Assembly: GCA_964354485.1 (NCBI GenBank)
Contig: CAYGZY010000030.1
Coordinates: 1 to 14,015 of the forward strand
Direction of reading: 5' to 3'
Length of the DNA stretch: 14,015 nt
Source: CAYGXH01 sp964354485
GTDB taxonomy: Bacteria > Bacteroidota > Ignavibacteria > UBA10030 > SZUA-254
Position numbers and translations under genes: made by a program. Numbering within the stretch: position 1 is the first letter of the stretch; every line of letters begins with the position of its first letter. The notes under the pieces were generated by a model. It was not told where the DNA came from and ran no database searches. It worked only from the letters and a program-made list of their open reading frames with translations. Positions 1 to 6,291 of this stretch are shown here, one piece after another.

Positions 1-273
1 TTATTTCTTTCCGTTATTGCGATTTTCTTCACAATAATTTCATTCGTGGGGATGTATCAACGGCTCTCCGATGAAAAAAGTGACACTCAGGCAATTATCA
101 TACATCAGACCGTATCGGTAAAAAGCGCTCCGGACGACAAAAGTACAGACCTGTTCGTACTGCATGAAGGTGTAAAGGTGGAACTCCTCGATAATGTTGA
201 AAAATGGCATAAAATTAAGCTTTTAGATGGGAAAGTGGGGTGGCTGGAGGAAGAAGCGGTCGAGATAATTTAA
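1..273 (+). CDS. C-terminal part of a BatE-like protein: membrane helix plus bacterial SH3 domain (5' end outside window)
   Basis: The frame is open from base 1 to the TAA at 271-273, giving 90 residues of a gene that begins upstream. Residues 1-18 are strongly hydrophobic and read as a transmembrane helix. Residues about 30-90 form a bacterial SH3-type domain: a VSVKSAPD start, an LFVLHEG strand-turn, EKWHKIKL, and the closing KVGWLEEEAVEII typical of the last SH3 strands. Helix followed by SH3 at the C-terminus is the end of BatE-type proteins (TPR repeats, membrane helix, SH3), part of the Bat cluster of Bacteroidota and relatives; the TPR part would lie outside the window. The GTG at 46 could start a short ORF, but it falls inside the helix and the frame is open before it, so I read this as a truncated gene. 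It is probably not part of the polysaccharide operon, given the 327-base gap that follows. The SH3 call is firm; the BatE identity is a family-level guess. Confidence 0.66.
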   Translation, partial: LFLSVIAIFFTIISFVGMYQRLSDEKSDTQAIIIHQTVSVKSAPDDKSTDLFVLHEGVKVELLDNVEKWHKIKLLDGKVGWLEEEAVEII

Positions 274-364
274 AGAGAACGCAGATGACACAGAAAAAGC
301 ACGTGATTAGCACAGATTGTTATCAGTGTTCATCTGTTGGATCTGTGTTATCTGTGTTCTCTTT
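272..364. repeat. Imperfect inverted repeat with 23-bp arms, possibly a dispersed palindromic element
   Basis: The arm at 272-294 and the arm at 342-364 are inverted copies with two mismatches in 23 positions; in the RNA of the + strand both mismatches become G-U pairs. The right arm is itself two 9-base direct copies (TCTGTGTTA and TCTGTGTTC, 342-359). A second, inner 6-bp stem pairs 312-317 with 332-337. The left arm starts inside the stop codon of the upstream gene. There is no T-tract after the right arm, so it is not a standard intrinsic terminator, although it could stabilise or end the upstream transcript. The repetitive CTGTGTTATCTGTGTTC flavour resembles intergenic palindromes found in many copies in some genomes, but only one copy lies in this window. 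Confidence 0.75.
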
Positions 365-600
365 CAACCTAGGGTAAGCATGTTTGGTTTTTTAAAAAAT
401 ATTTCGTAGATTTTCACTACACACAATAAAAAAGGGTATTTTCTTACCAAAATTGCTATCAGGTAGTCGGTATTCGTTGTCGTAATTTCCTTTAGAGAGT
501 ACAGCGAAGGACTTCCCTCCATTTTATCTGGTTTATTGACTTTAGAAGCTCATTTTTGTAGATTAAGTTCCGTTATTTCCATTCATTTCTGCGGATATGT
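274..600. other. Intergenic region between the BatE-like gene and the polysaccharide operon
   Basis: This 327-base stretch has no convincing gene. Its first part is the inverted repeat described separately. Positions 365-535 are AT-rich and include a self-complementary run of six T and six A (388-399); I see no ORF, tRNA or clear regulator site there. I looked for a JUMPstart/ops element, which often precedes polysaccharide operons, and did not find one. The last part carries the promoter candidate at 536-564. Confidence 0.7.
536..564 (+). promoter_or_regulatory. Candidate sigma-70-type promoter for the polysaccharide operon
   Basis: TTGACT (536-541) is five of six matches to the -35 consensus. 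After a 17-base spacer comes TAGATT (559-564), four of six matches to the -10 consensus. Transcription would start near 571, leaving a leader of about 30 bases before the ATG at 601. The site is in the only long gap ahead of the run of + strand genes, which is where the operon promoter would be expected. If the organism belongs to Bacteroidota sensu stricto its primary sigma factor prefers a different -7 motif (TAnnTTTG), to which TAGATTAAG is only a partial match. Confidence 0.45.
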
Positions 601-1074
601 ATGTTTAAAGAAGGGAACATTGAAGGGATTATCATCCGTCATCTCAATAAGTATACAGATGACCGGGGATGGTTGATCGAGATTTTCAGACATGATGAAC
701 TCGTTCCGGAGTACTATCCTGTTATGAGTTACATTTCGATGACAAATCCCGGAGTGGTCCGTGGACCTCATGAACATGTTGATCAGGCAGATCTCTTCGG
801 ATTTATCGGTCCTTCAACCTTTAAAGTGTTTCTCTGGGATACCCGGAAGCATTCACCATCATTCATGAAAAAACAGGTCATTCTTGTCGGTGAGAATAAT
901 CCCGCATCGCTGCTCGTCCCGTCCGGCATTGTTCACGCTTATAAGAATGTCGGAAACCAGCCCGGCATGGTGGTGAATTACCCCAACCGGCTTTTCGCGG
1001 GAAAAGGGAAGAGCGAAAAAGTTGATGAAATTCGCCATGAAAATGATCCAAATACAATTTTCTTAATCGATTAA
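601..1074 (+). CDS. RmlC-like cupin, dTDP-4-dehydrorhamnose 3,5-epimerase family (157 aa)
   Basis: The protein resembles the sugar-nucleotide epimerase RmlC. After YTDDRGWLIEIF (18-29) comes VVRGPHEH (52-59), where His57 matches the catalytic histidine of the RmlC RGxHxQ motif. WDTRKHSPSF (79-88) corresponds to the DxRxxSPTF region, VPSGIVHAY (106-114) to the IPxGFAHGF strand, and NDP (148-150) resembles the WNDP motif that carries the catalytic aspartate. It is shorter than typical RmlC (about 180 residues), and the tyrosine-rich YYxP segment is reduced to NYPNRLF (126-132). The expected substrate is a dTDP-4-keto-6-deoxyhexose, fitting rmlB 10 bases downstream, but a ketoisomerase or another epimerase in the same fold is possible. 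ATG 601 is the start I prefer although no good Shine-Dalgarno precedes it; ATG 597 is out of frame. It is the first gene of the operon. Confidence 0.82.
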   Translation: MFKEGNIEGIIIRHLNKYTDDRGWLIEIFRHDELVPEYYPVMSYISMTNPGVVRGPHEHVDQADLFGFIGPSTFKVFLWDTRKHSPSFMKKQVILVGENNPASLLVPSGIVHAYKNVGNQPGMVVNYPNRLFAGKGKSEKVDEIRHENDPNTIFLID

Positions 1075-1084
1075 GCGGAAGACA

Positions 1085-2095
1085 ATGAATATACTAGTCA
1101 CCGGCGGTTGTGGTTTTATCGGGAGCAACTTTGTCCGGTATATGTTGGAGGAGCATCCCGAACACTCGGTCATAAATCTCGATAAACTCACCTATGCCGG
1201 TAATCTAGAGAATCTTGCAGACGTAGCCGGTAATTCCCGTTACACATTTATAAAAGCCGACATATGCGACCGTTCTGCTGTGGATGCGGTTGTGAAAAAA
1301 TTCTCCGTTGAAGCTATTATCAACTTCGCAGCGGAGTCACACGTTGATCGCAGTATCGTGGGTCCTTCGATTTTCATCGAAACGAACATTGGAGGGACAA
1401 ATGTGCTCCTTGATGTCGCAAAAGAATCCGGGATTCAGCGGTTCGTTCAGATTTCGACCGACGAGGTCTACGGATCGTTAGGACCGACAGGTAAATTCCG
1501 CGAGGACTCTCAGCTCCATCCAAACAGTCCCTACTCCGCATCAAAAGCTGCCGCGGACCTCCTCGCACTCGCGTATTATCACACGTTCGGGTTACCTGTT
1601 ATCATAACCCGCTGTTCCAATAATTACGGTCCGTATCAATTCCCCGAAAAACTTATTCCGCTCATGATTGCCAACGCGCTTGAAAATAAGCAGCTTCCGG
1701 TCTACGGCGACGGTCTCAATATCAGGGACTGGCTCTACGTCCGCGATCATTGCACGGCTATCGACCTCGTTCTCATGAAGGGGAAGGTAGGTGAAGTGTA
1801 CAATATCGGAGGTGAAAACGAGTGGAAAAATATCGATATTGTCCGACTGCTCCTTAAAATAATCGAAAAATCCGACAGTCTTATCACATTCGTGAAGGAT
1901 CGGCTCGGGCACGACCGCCGCTATGCGATTGATGCATCGAAGATCATGAATGAACTTGGCTGGAAACCGATCGTCACCTTCGAAGAGGGTCTTGCAAAGA
2001 CGATTAAGTGGTATATGCACAATAAATCGTGGTGGCGGCGGATTATGAATGGTGAATATCAACAATATTATCAGCAGATGTATGGAAACCGTTAA
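1085..2095 (+). CDS. rmlB: dTDP-glucose 4,6-dehydratase
   Basis: This 336-residue protein is a full-length extended short-chain dehydrogenase that converts dTDP-glucose to dTDP-4-keto-6-deoxyglucose in the cytoplasm using bound NAD. The N-terminal nucleotide-binding motif TGGCGFIGS is at 6-14. The RmlB-specific signatures follow: LDKLTYAGN (32-40), AAESHVDRS (82-90), the ISTDEVYG catalytic Thr-Asp-Glu (T125, D126, E127), and the YxxxK pair Y150 and K154. NNYGPYQFPEKLIP (179-192), YGDGLNIRDWLYVRDH (207-222) and the late RLGHDRRYAID (273-283) are also classic for the family. It sits 10 bases after the epimerase-like gene, and its end lies only 7 bases before the preferred start of the export gene. 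No rmlA or rmlD is in the window, so the final sugar (rhamnose or another 6-deoxyhexose) cannot be read from here. Function is very secure. Confidence 0.97.
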   Translation: MNILVTGGCGFIGSNFVRYMLEEHPEHSVINLDKLTYAGNLENLADVAGNSRYTFIKADICDRSAVDAVVKKFSVEAIINFAAESHVDRSIVGPSIFIETNIGGTNVLLDVAKESGIQRFVQISTDEVYGSLGPTGKFREDSQLHPNSPYSASKAAADLLALAYYHTFGLPVIITRCSNNYGPYQFPEKLIPLMIANALENKQLPVYGDGLNIRDWLYVRDHCTAIDLVLMKGKVGEVYNIGGENEWKNIDIVRLLLKIIEKSDSLITFVKDRLGHDRRYAIDASKIMNELGWKPIVTFEEGLAKTIKWYMHNKSWWRRIMNGEYQQYYQQMYGNR

Positions 2096-2102
2096 AAGAA
2101 CC

Positions 2103-3776
2103 ATGAACGATTCGCGAAAACTTCATCCTCTTCGGTATTTCACACATGCCTTGTTTATTATTGTGTTTTCTGTCGCTGTGTTATCGGCACAGGAAAAGCC
2201 GGCATCGATCCGTACCGGAAATATGGATGATCTGCTTCAGGAGAAAGCCGCCCTCACCGCCGTACAGCCTCAGGGTGTGGCGCTTGAGTCGGCCATCGAC
2301 GGTGAATCGTACTACGTCGGACCCTCTGATGTCTTTTCTGTAAATATATGGATAAGTCCGCCCATTAATTTTACCCTTACGGTCACACCGGAGGGGACGC
2401 TGATCATTCCCACGGTTGGCGAGGTAAGAGTTACCGATATGTTGTTGGGCAAGGCAAAGGTGAGAATCATCGAGGAGATACGTAAGAAGTACATTACAAC
2501 TGAAATTACGGCAACTCTCACTAAACCACGGCCGATCATTGTCACAGTGACAGGGAATGTTCTGAATGCAGGTTTGTATACGCTTACATCAATCGACCGT
2601 GCGACCAGGGCGATAGAGGAAGCGAACAAGCCGAACCGTTTACAGACACAGGGAGATCTGACACTGCTCTTCAATACGATGTCGACGCGTAATCTCATCA
2701 TCAAGCATCGCGACGGGACGCAGGACAGGGTTGACCTTGCGAAGTTTCTCGCAACGAAAGAAGATCGATGGAATCCTTACCTCCGGGAAGGGGATGTCAT
2801 AGTTGTTCCGCGGAAGAATCCTTTGAAGAACGTCATCGGGATTTATGGAGAAGTGAATTCTCCTGGACGGTACGAGTATGTAGACGGCGACAGCTTTCTC
2901 GATGCCGTGAAGATAGGTATGGGATTTACGCGGCTTGCCATCACCGACAGTCTCGAGTTCTCGCGTCTCAATAATGACGGCACGGCGCTCACGATGAGGA
3001 TTATCAATATTAATGATGTTCTCGCGGGGAAAATTTCCGATTTTCCCCTTGAGCCCGGAGATCGTATCGTCGTCAAGGCAAGGAAGGAACTGCGTGAGGA
3101 TTATCGTGTAACAGTTGGGGGGGAAGTTCTTTTCCCCGGCACTTATCCAATCACGAAGAATAGGACTAAGCTTACGGATATCATTCGGGCGGCCGGTGGA
3201 TTTACGGAATTCGCTCTGTTGAAATCTGCTGAGCTGAACCGTCGATCTGTTGAGCCGACCGAAGTGGAGAAGGAGAGATTATTGAGCTACCGCGGCGGTG
3301 TTTCGCGGGAAGACAGCTCAGATTACTATCTTGAGACGGAAATCCGTCTTCGGAAGGAAATTGTGAATGTTGATTTTGAAAAGTTATTCCTTTCCGGCGA
3401 TTCGACGCAGGATGTTATTCTGCAGAGTGAGGATATCGTCATTGTTCCGTCTGTTAAAAAGACGATCTACGTTTTTGGTCAGGTTGTTTCACCCGGGCAC
3501 ATCCCTTTCATTGCCGGCGAGGATGCTTTCTATTATGTAGGGAAAGCCGGCGGATTTACGGAGCGTGCACGCGACGGCGACATGAAGATCATCAAAGGGA
3601 AGACGAAGCAGTGGTTAGACCCGGATGAAACCGATATTGAGGACGGAGATTATGTCTGGATTCCGAAGGATCCGGACAGGCCATTTGCCTATTACATGAC
3701 TATCGCGAGTCAGGCGGCCAGTGTGTTGAGTGTGATCATTGGGATAGCCGTGGTGATAGTTCAGGTAACTAATTAG
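2103..3776 (+). CDS. Polysaccharide export protein with poly_export and several SLBB domains (Wza-like, long form, 557 aa)
   Basis: This is an outer-membrane polysaccharide export (OPX) protein. From ATG 2103 the N-terminus is a signal peptide: basic MNDSRKLHPLR, a hydrophobic stretch at about 16-27, and a likely signal peptidase I site after Ala29 (VLSA|QEK). The Poly_export domain begins at YYVGPSD (70-76) and runs to about 150. SLBB-type repeats follow, starting near 148 (VTGNVLNAGLY), 246 (IYGEVNSPGRY), 337 (VGGEVLFPGTY) and 456 (VFGQVVSPGHI). The C-terminus, about 530-554, is one long uncharged hydrophobic helix. Wza of E. coli is about 380 residues, so this is a larger form with extra SLBB copies and a less amphipathic tail. 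No lipobox cysteine is seen. In-frame ATGs at 2049 and 2082 would lengthen the N-terminus but overlap rmlB and spoil the signal peptide. A run of seven G (3117-3123) lies within the gene. Confidence 0.9.
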   Translation: MNDSRKLHPLRYFTHALFIIVFSVAVLSAQEKPASIRTGNMDDLLQEKAALTAVQPQGVALESAIDGESYYVGPSDVFSVNIWISPPINFTLTVTPEGTLIIPTVGEVRVTDMLLGKAKVRIIEEIRKKYITTEITATLTKPRPIIVTVTGNVLNAGLYTLTSIDRATRAIEEANKPNRLQTQGDLTLLFNTMSTRNLIIKHRDGTQDRVDLAKFLATKEDRWNPYLREGDVIVVPRKNPLKNVIGIYGEVNSPGRYEYVDGDSFLDAVKIGMGFTRLAITDSLEFSRLNNDGTALTMRIININDVLAGKISDFPLEPGDRIVVKARKELREDYRVTVGGEVLFPGTYPITKNRTKLTDIIRAAGGFTEFALLKSAELNRRSVEPTEVEKERLLSYRGGVSREDSSDYYLETEIRLRKEIVNVDFEKLFLSGDSTQDVILQSEDIVIVPSVKKTIYVFGQVVSPGHIPFIAGEDAFYYVGKAGGFTERARDGDMKIIKGKTKQWLDPDETDIEDGDYVWIPKDPDRPFAYYMTIASQAASVLSVIIGIAVVIVQVTN

Positions 3777-3805
3777 TTCCGTCTCTAACTTGAATTATCC
3801 ACGAT

Positions 3806-3811
3806 GGAGGG
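3806..3811 (+). promoter_or_regulatory. Shine-Dalgarno that decides the start of the Wzz-like gene
   Basis: GGAGGG lies 11 bases before ATG 3823. It favours that start over the in-frame TTG at 3790, which has no such sequence. It is one of the few strong ribosome-binding sites in this window. Confidence 0.7.
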
Positions 3812-3822
3812 ATAATAATTTC

Positions 3823-4998
3823 ATGGACGAAAAAAATATTGAAAAACGGAGAACAATAGTGCTGTGGACGATTATCGAGCATTTAGTATCCTGGAGAAAG
3901 TTTATTATCATTTTTACATGCATAGTAACTCTTATTGCACTTATGCTCGCATTTGTGTTACCGAAAGAATATCGTGCTACTGCAAAAGTTTTACCTTCAT
4001 TGAAAAGTGATGTGTTCGGAATACTGGGCAACACATCGCTGGGCGGTTTAGCGAAAGATCTTACCCCGCTCATGGGTAATAAATTAACAATGAATACGGG
4101 GTATAACTATTTATCGATTCTTAATAGTAACCGCGCTCTTCTAAGATTAATAGACAAGTATGACCTTATGAGAATTTATTCAATTAATGATTCCTCATAT
4201 GAGAAGACCCTGAAAAAATTGCGTGAGAATTTTTTTGCAGAAATTGACGAATATGGCGCAGTTGAAATATCGGTTTTCGATCGTGATCCTCACCGCGCTG
4301 CCCGGATGGCGAACGATCTCGTTGATATATTAAATGATATATCCCGTGAGCTTACATCTCAGGATGCGAAAAATAATCGTGAATTTATAGAAAAGCGATT
4401 AGAGAAAGTCAGAGAGGAACTCGCCCAAGCTGAAGAAAGTCTTAAGGTATTTCAGGAAAAGAGTGGGCTGGTGTTAACGCCCGAGCAATCCGCGGCTCTC
4501 GTTGCGATCGCTGAACTCTACGGAATGAAATCGAAGAAAGAAGTTGAATACGCAATTCTGAAAAAAAGCGTTACTCCTGACAACGAATTGCTTCAACAAT
4601 TGAAGATCGAATTAGGTGAATTGGAGAGAAAACTCAATACTATCCCTTCAGCAGGTCTTTCTTCGATTCGATTATATCGGAGTGTCCTTATACATCAGAG
4701 AATTCTTGAATATCTCTTTCCCCTCTATGAGCAAGCGAAGTTACAGGAGGCACGGGATACTCCAAGCGTTCTCGTTTTAGATCGGGCAATTGCCCCTGAA
4801 AAAAAAGCACGCCCTCCACGCTTACTGATTGTATTGTCTGGCCTTTTTCTGGGCATATGTCTATCAACGATAATTGTACTCGTTGTGGAGAAAAGTGTAC
4901 TCTATTCTGAAAATGAATCCGGGAAATTCCAAATATCCTGCAAAAGGATTGCTCAGAGATTGCAATCATCATTAATACCGAAGATCCGACAGCGCTGA
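3823..4998 (+). CDS. Wzz-type chain-length determinant / polysaccharide co-polymerase (391 aa, no kinase domain)
   Basis: The protein has the classic co-polymerase layout in the inner membrane. A short basic cytoplasmic N-terminus is followed by a first transmembrane helix at about 26-46, ending in FVLPKEYRATAKVLPS, the usual Wzz start. A periplasmic region rich in heptad-like helices (about 180-215 and 235-272) comes next, then a proline-containing stretch APEKKARPPR (324-333), then a second helix at about 334-355. The remaining 36 residues have no Walker A or B motif and no tyrosine cluster, so this is the Wzz form and not a Wzc-type kinase. It should control polymer length together with the Wzy-like protein encoded next. 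I start it at ATG 3823 because of the strong GGAGGG site; TTG 3790 would add 11 residues. Base composition is visibly more AT-rich than the gene before it. Confidence 0.87.
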   Translation: MDEKNIEKRRTIVLWTIIEHLVSWRKFIIIFTCIVTLIALMLAFVLPKEYRATAKVLPSLKSDVFGILGNTSLGGLAKDLTPLMGNKLTMNTGYNYLSILNSNRALLRLIDKYDLMRIYSINDSSYEKTLKKLRENFFAEIDEYGAVEISVFDRDPHRAARMANDLVDILNDISRELTSQDAKNNREFIEKRLEKVREELAQAEESLKVFQEKSGLVLTPEQSAALVAIAELYGMKSKKEVEYAILKKSVTPDNELLQQLKIELGELERKLNTIPSAGLSSIRLYRSVLIHQRILEYLFPLYEQAKLQEARDTPSVLVLDRAIAPEKKARPPRLLIVLSGLFLGICLSTIIVLVVEKSVLYSENESGKFQISCKRIAQRLQSSLIPKIRQR

Positions 4999-5079
4999 CC
5001 TGTAGGTGTTTCGGCTTTGTCCCGTTTACTCGAAACTCAAACCATGAGAATATGAGCACTATCTGCCGGAATTAATGAA

Positions 5080-6291
5080 ATGAAATCTCTTGACAGGTGG
5101 TTGCTTGCTGCGGTTGCAGGTCATCTTTTTCTTTTCATCGAACGGAGTGAGGGAATTAGTGCTTATGAACTTATCTTTTCTGTAATATTCTATCCGGGAT
5201 TAGTAGCCTGGTTCCTCATTAAGTGGTCGAGGAATGACCAGATTATTAAGGGTAAAAGCGAGCTTTTCATTCTCCTGTTCCTGCTTTTCGGTTTCATCAG
5301 TATAATAATTGGTAATATTTATGAGAGTGATATATTTAAAGGGATCCGGGAGTGGATGCTCTTCTTTCCGTATTTGTTATACTTCCCACTAAGAGACTAC
5401 ATTGTGGATGTCCGACGTCTGCGTACGATTCTGTGGATAGTACTTGTTATGGCTAGTTTAATTGCTCTGATGAGTATTGTTCGTTATTACACAGCATTGG
5501 GTTTTGCGCAATACCTGTTTGAAATCTGGGGGAAGAGACAGGTATTGGAAGAGCCTCTTTACATGAGTAGTGTCATTATCGGTATTTCCTTGCTTGCAGC
5601 CAGGGAGAAACCTCGTTGGTTACTCTTCGCGATTATTGTCATTAATATCATATCATTGGCGTTCACTTTCTCTCGTGGATATTGGGTGGCAACAGTCACC
5701 GGGATAGGGTTGATCCTTCTATTAAGCGATTGGAAGGTAAAAAGGCGGATAGTGTTATGGGGTTCTATGATATTATGTTCAATAATAGTGGTCATACTTT
5801 TAGTATTCCCGAATCTTTTTAATGCGATCAGTGAAGGAATATTACTGCGGCTCACATCCATTGGATATGGTGATATCTCTTTCCAGTCCCGTTTAATAGA
5901 ATCGAGGACTGTCGTGAATTTGTTTTTTCAAAGTCCGATCATTGGTTATGGATTCGGTTCTCTATACTCCTATTATGATCTGATTTCACAACACCATGCT
6001 GTCACGTGGTATATTCATAATGGATATTTCTTTCTATTATTCAAGGTTGGAATACTAGGTTTCGCGTTGTATTTTTTGTTTTACTTAAACAGAACATATG
6101 CTATTTTCAGCCGTATTGTATCAATGACAAACGGTAACATAAAATCGTTAATATGTGGTTTATCAGTCATTCCTCTCGTTATGCTCTTACTCAGCTTTTC
6201 TTCGCCACAGTTTTATGATCGGGCATCCGTTCTCGTTCTGACGATCGTTTGGGGAATCGCCGCCGGTTTAAAGCAACAGGAGTCCTTGTGA
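5080..6291 (+). CDS. O-antigen polymerase/ligase-type multi-spanning membrane protein (Wzy_C / WaaL-like)
   Basis: This 403-residue protein is almost entirely hydrophobic helices, about ten or more segments, as in Wzy polymerases and WaaL ligases. The family hallmarks are TFSRGYW (196-202) at the start of a helix, the large periplasmic loop with SRLIE (270-274), GYGFG (289-293), and a conserved histidine in IHNGYFFLLFKVGILG (312-327). In the family the arginines and the histidine take part in lipid-linked glycan transfer in the periplasm. Next to a Wzz-like gene, a flippase and a priming transferase, the polymerase role (joining repeat units) is more likely than the ligase role, but sequence reading alone cannot separate the two. 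It lies 81 bases after the Wzz-like gene, a gap with nothing recognisable. ATG 5080 has only a weak upstream site. The stop overlaps the start of the flippase. Confidence 0.82.
   Translation: MKSLDRWLLAAVAGHLFLFIERSEGISAYELIFSVIFYPGLVAWFLIKWSRNDQIIKGKSELFILLFLLFGFISIIIGNIYESDIFKGIREWMLFFPYLLYFPLRDYIVDVRRLRTILWIVLVMASLIALMSIVRYYTALGFAQYLFEIWGKRQVLEEPLYMSSVIIGISLLAAREKPRWLLFAIIVINIISLAFTFSRGYWVATVTGIGLILLLSDWKVKRRIVLWGSMILCSIIVVILLVFPNLFNAISEGILLRLTSIGYGDISFQSRLIESRTVVNLFFQSPIIGYGFGSLYSYYDLISQHHAVTWYIHNGYFFLLFKVGILGFALYFLFYLNRTYAIFSRIVSMTNGNIKSLICGLSVIPLVMLLLSFSSPQFYDRASVLVLTIVWGIAAGLKQQESL
6278..6282 (+). promoter_or_regulatory. Shine-Dalgarno supporting the GTG start of the flippase gene
   Basis: AGGAG lies 5 bases before GTG 6288, inside the end of the polymerase gene. 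It supports GTG 6288 over the upstream in-frame TTG 6249 and the internal ATG 6309. The GTG shares a 4-base GTGA overlap with the polymerase stop, so the two genes are probably translationally coupled. Confidence 0.65.

Noticed and set aside
388..399. Self-complementary T6A6 run
   Set aside because: Simple AT-rich sequence in an AT-rich spacer; no stem-loop or terminator can be claimed from it.
461..480. Sequence faintly like an ops/JUMPstart element (AGGTAGTCGGTAT)
   Set aside because: It does not match the GGCGGTAGYNT core, and no longer JUMPstart context surrounds it.
583..777. 64-codon minus-strand frame overlapping the epimerase start
   Set aside because: It overlaps the cupin gene and has no recognisable motif or ribosome-binding site.
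2049..2102. Upstream in-frame starts (ATG 2049 and ATG 2082) for the export gene
   Set aside because: They overlap rmlB and put 7 to 18 extra residues ahead of a signal peptide that is well formed from ATG 2103.
1592..2104. 170-codon open frame on the minus strand opposite rmlB
   Set aside because: The + strand frame encodes a complete RmlB with all catalytic motifs; the reverse product shows no family features.
5008..5036. Short inverted repeat (GTTTCG/CGAAAC) in the gap before the polymerase gene
   Set aside because: Only six base pairs with a 17-base loop and no T-tract; expected by chance.
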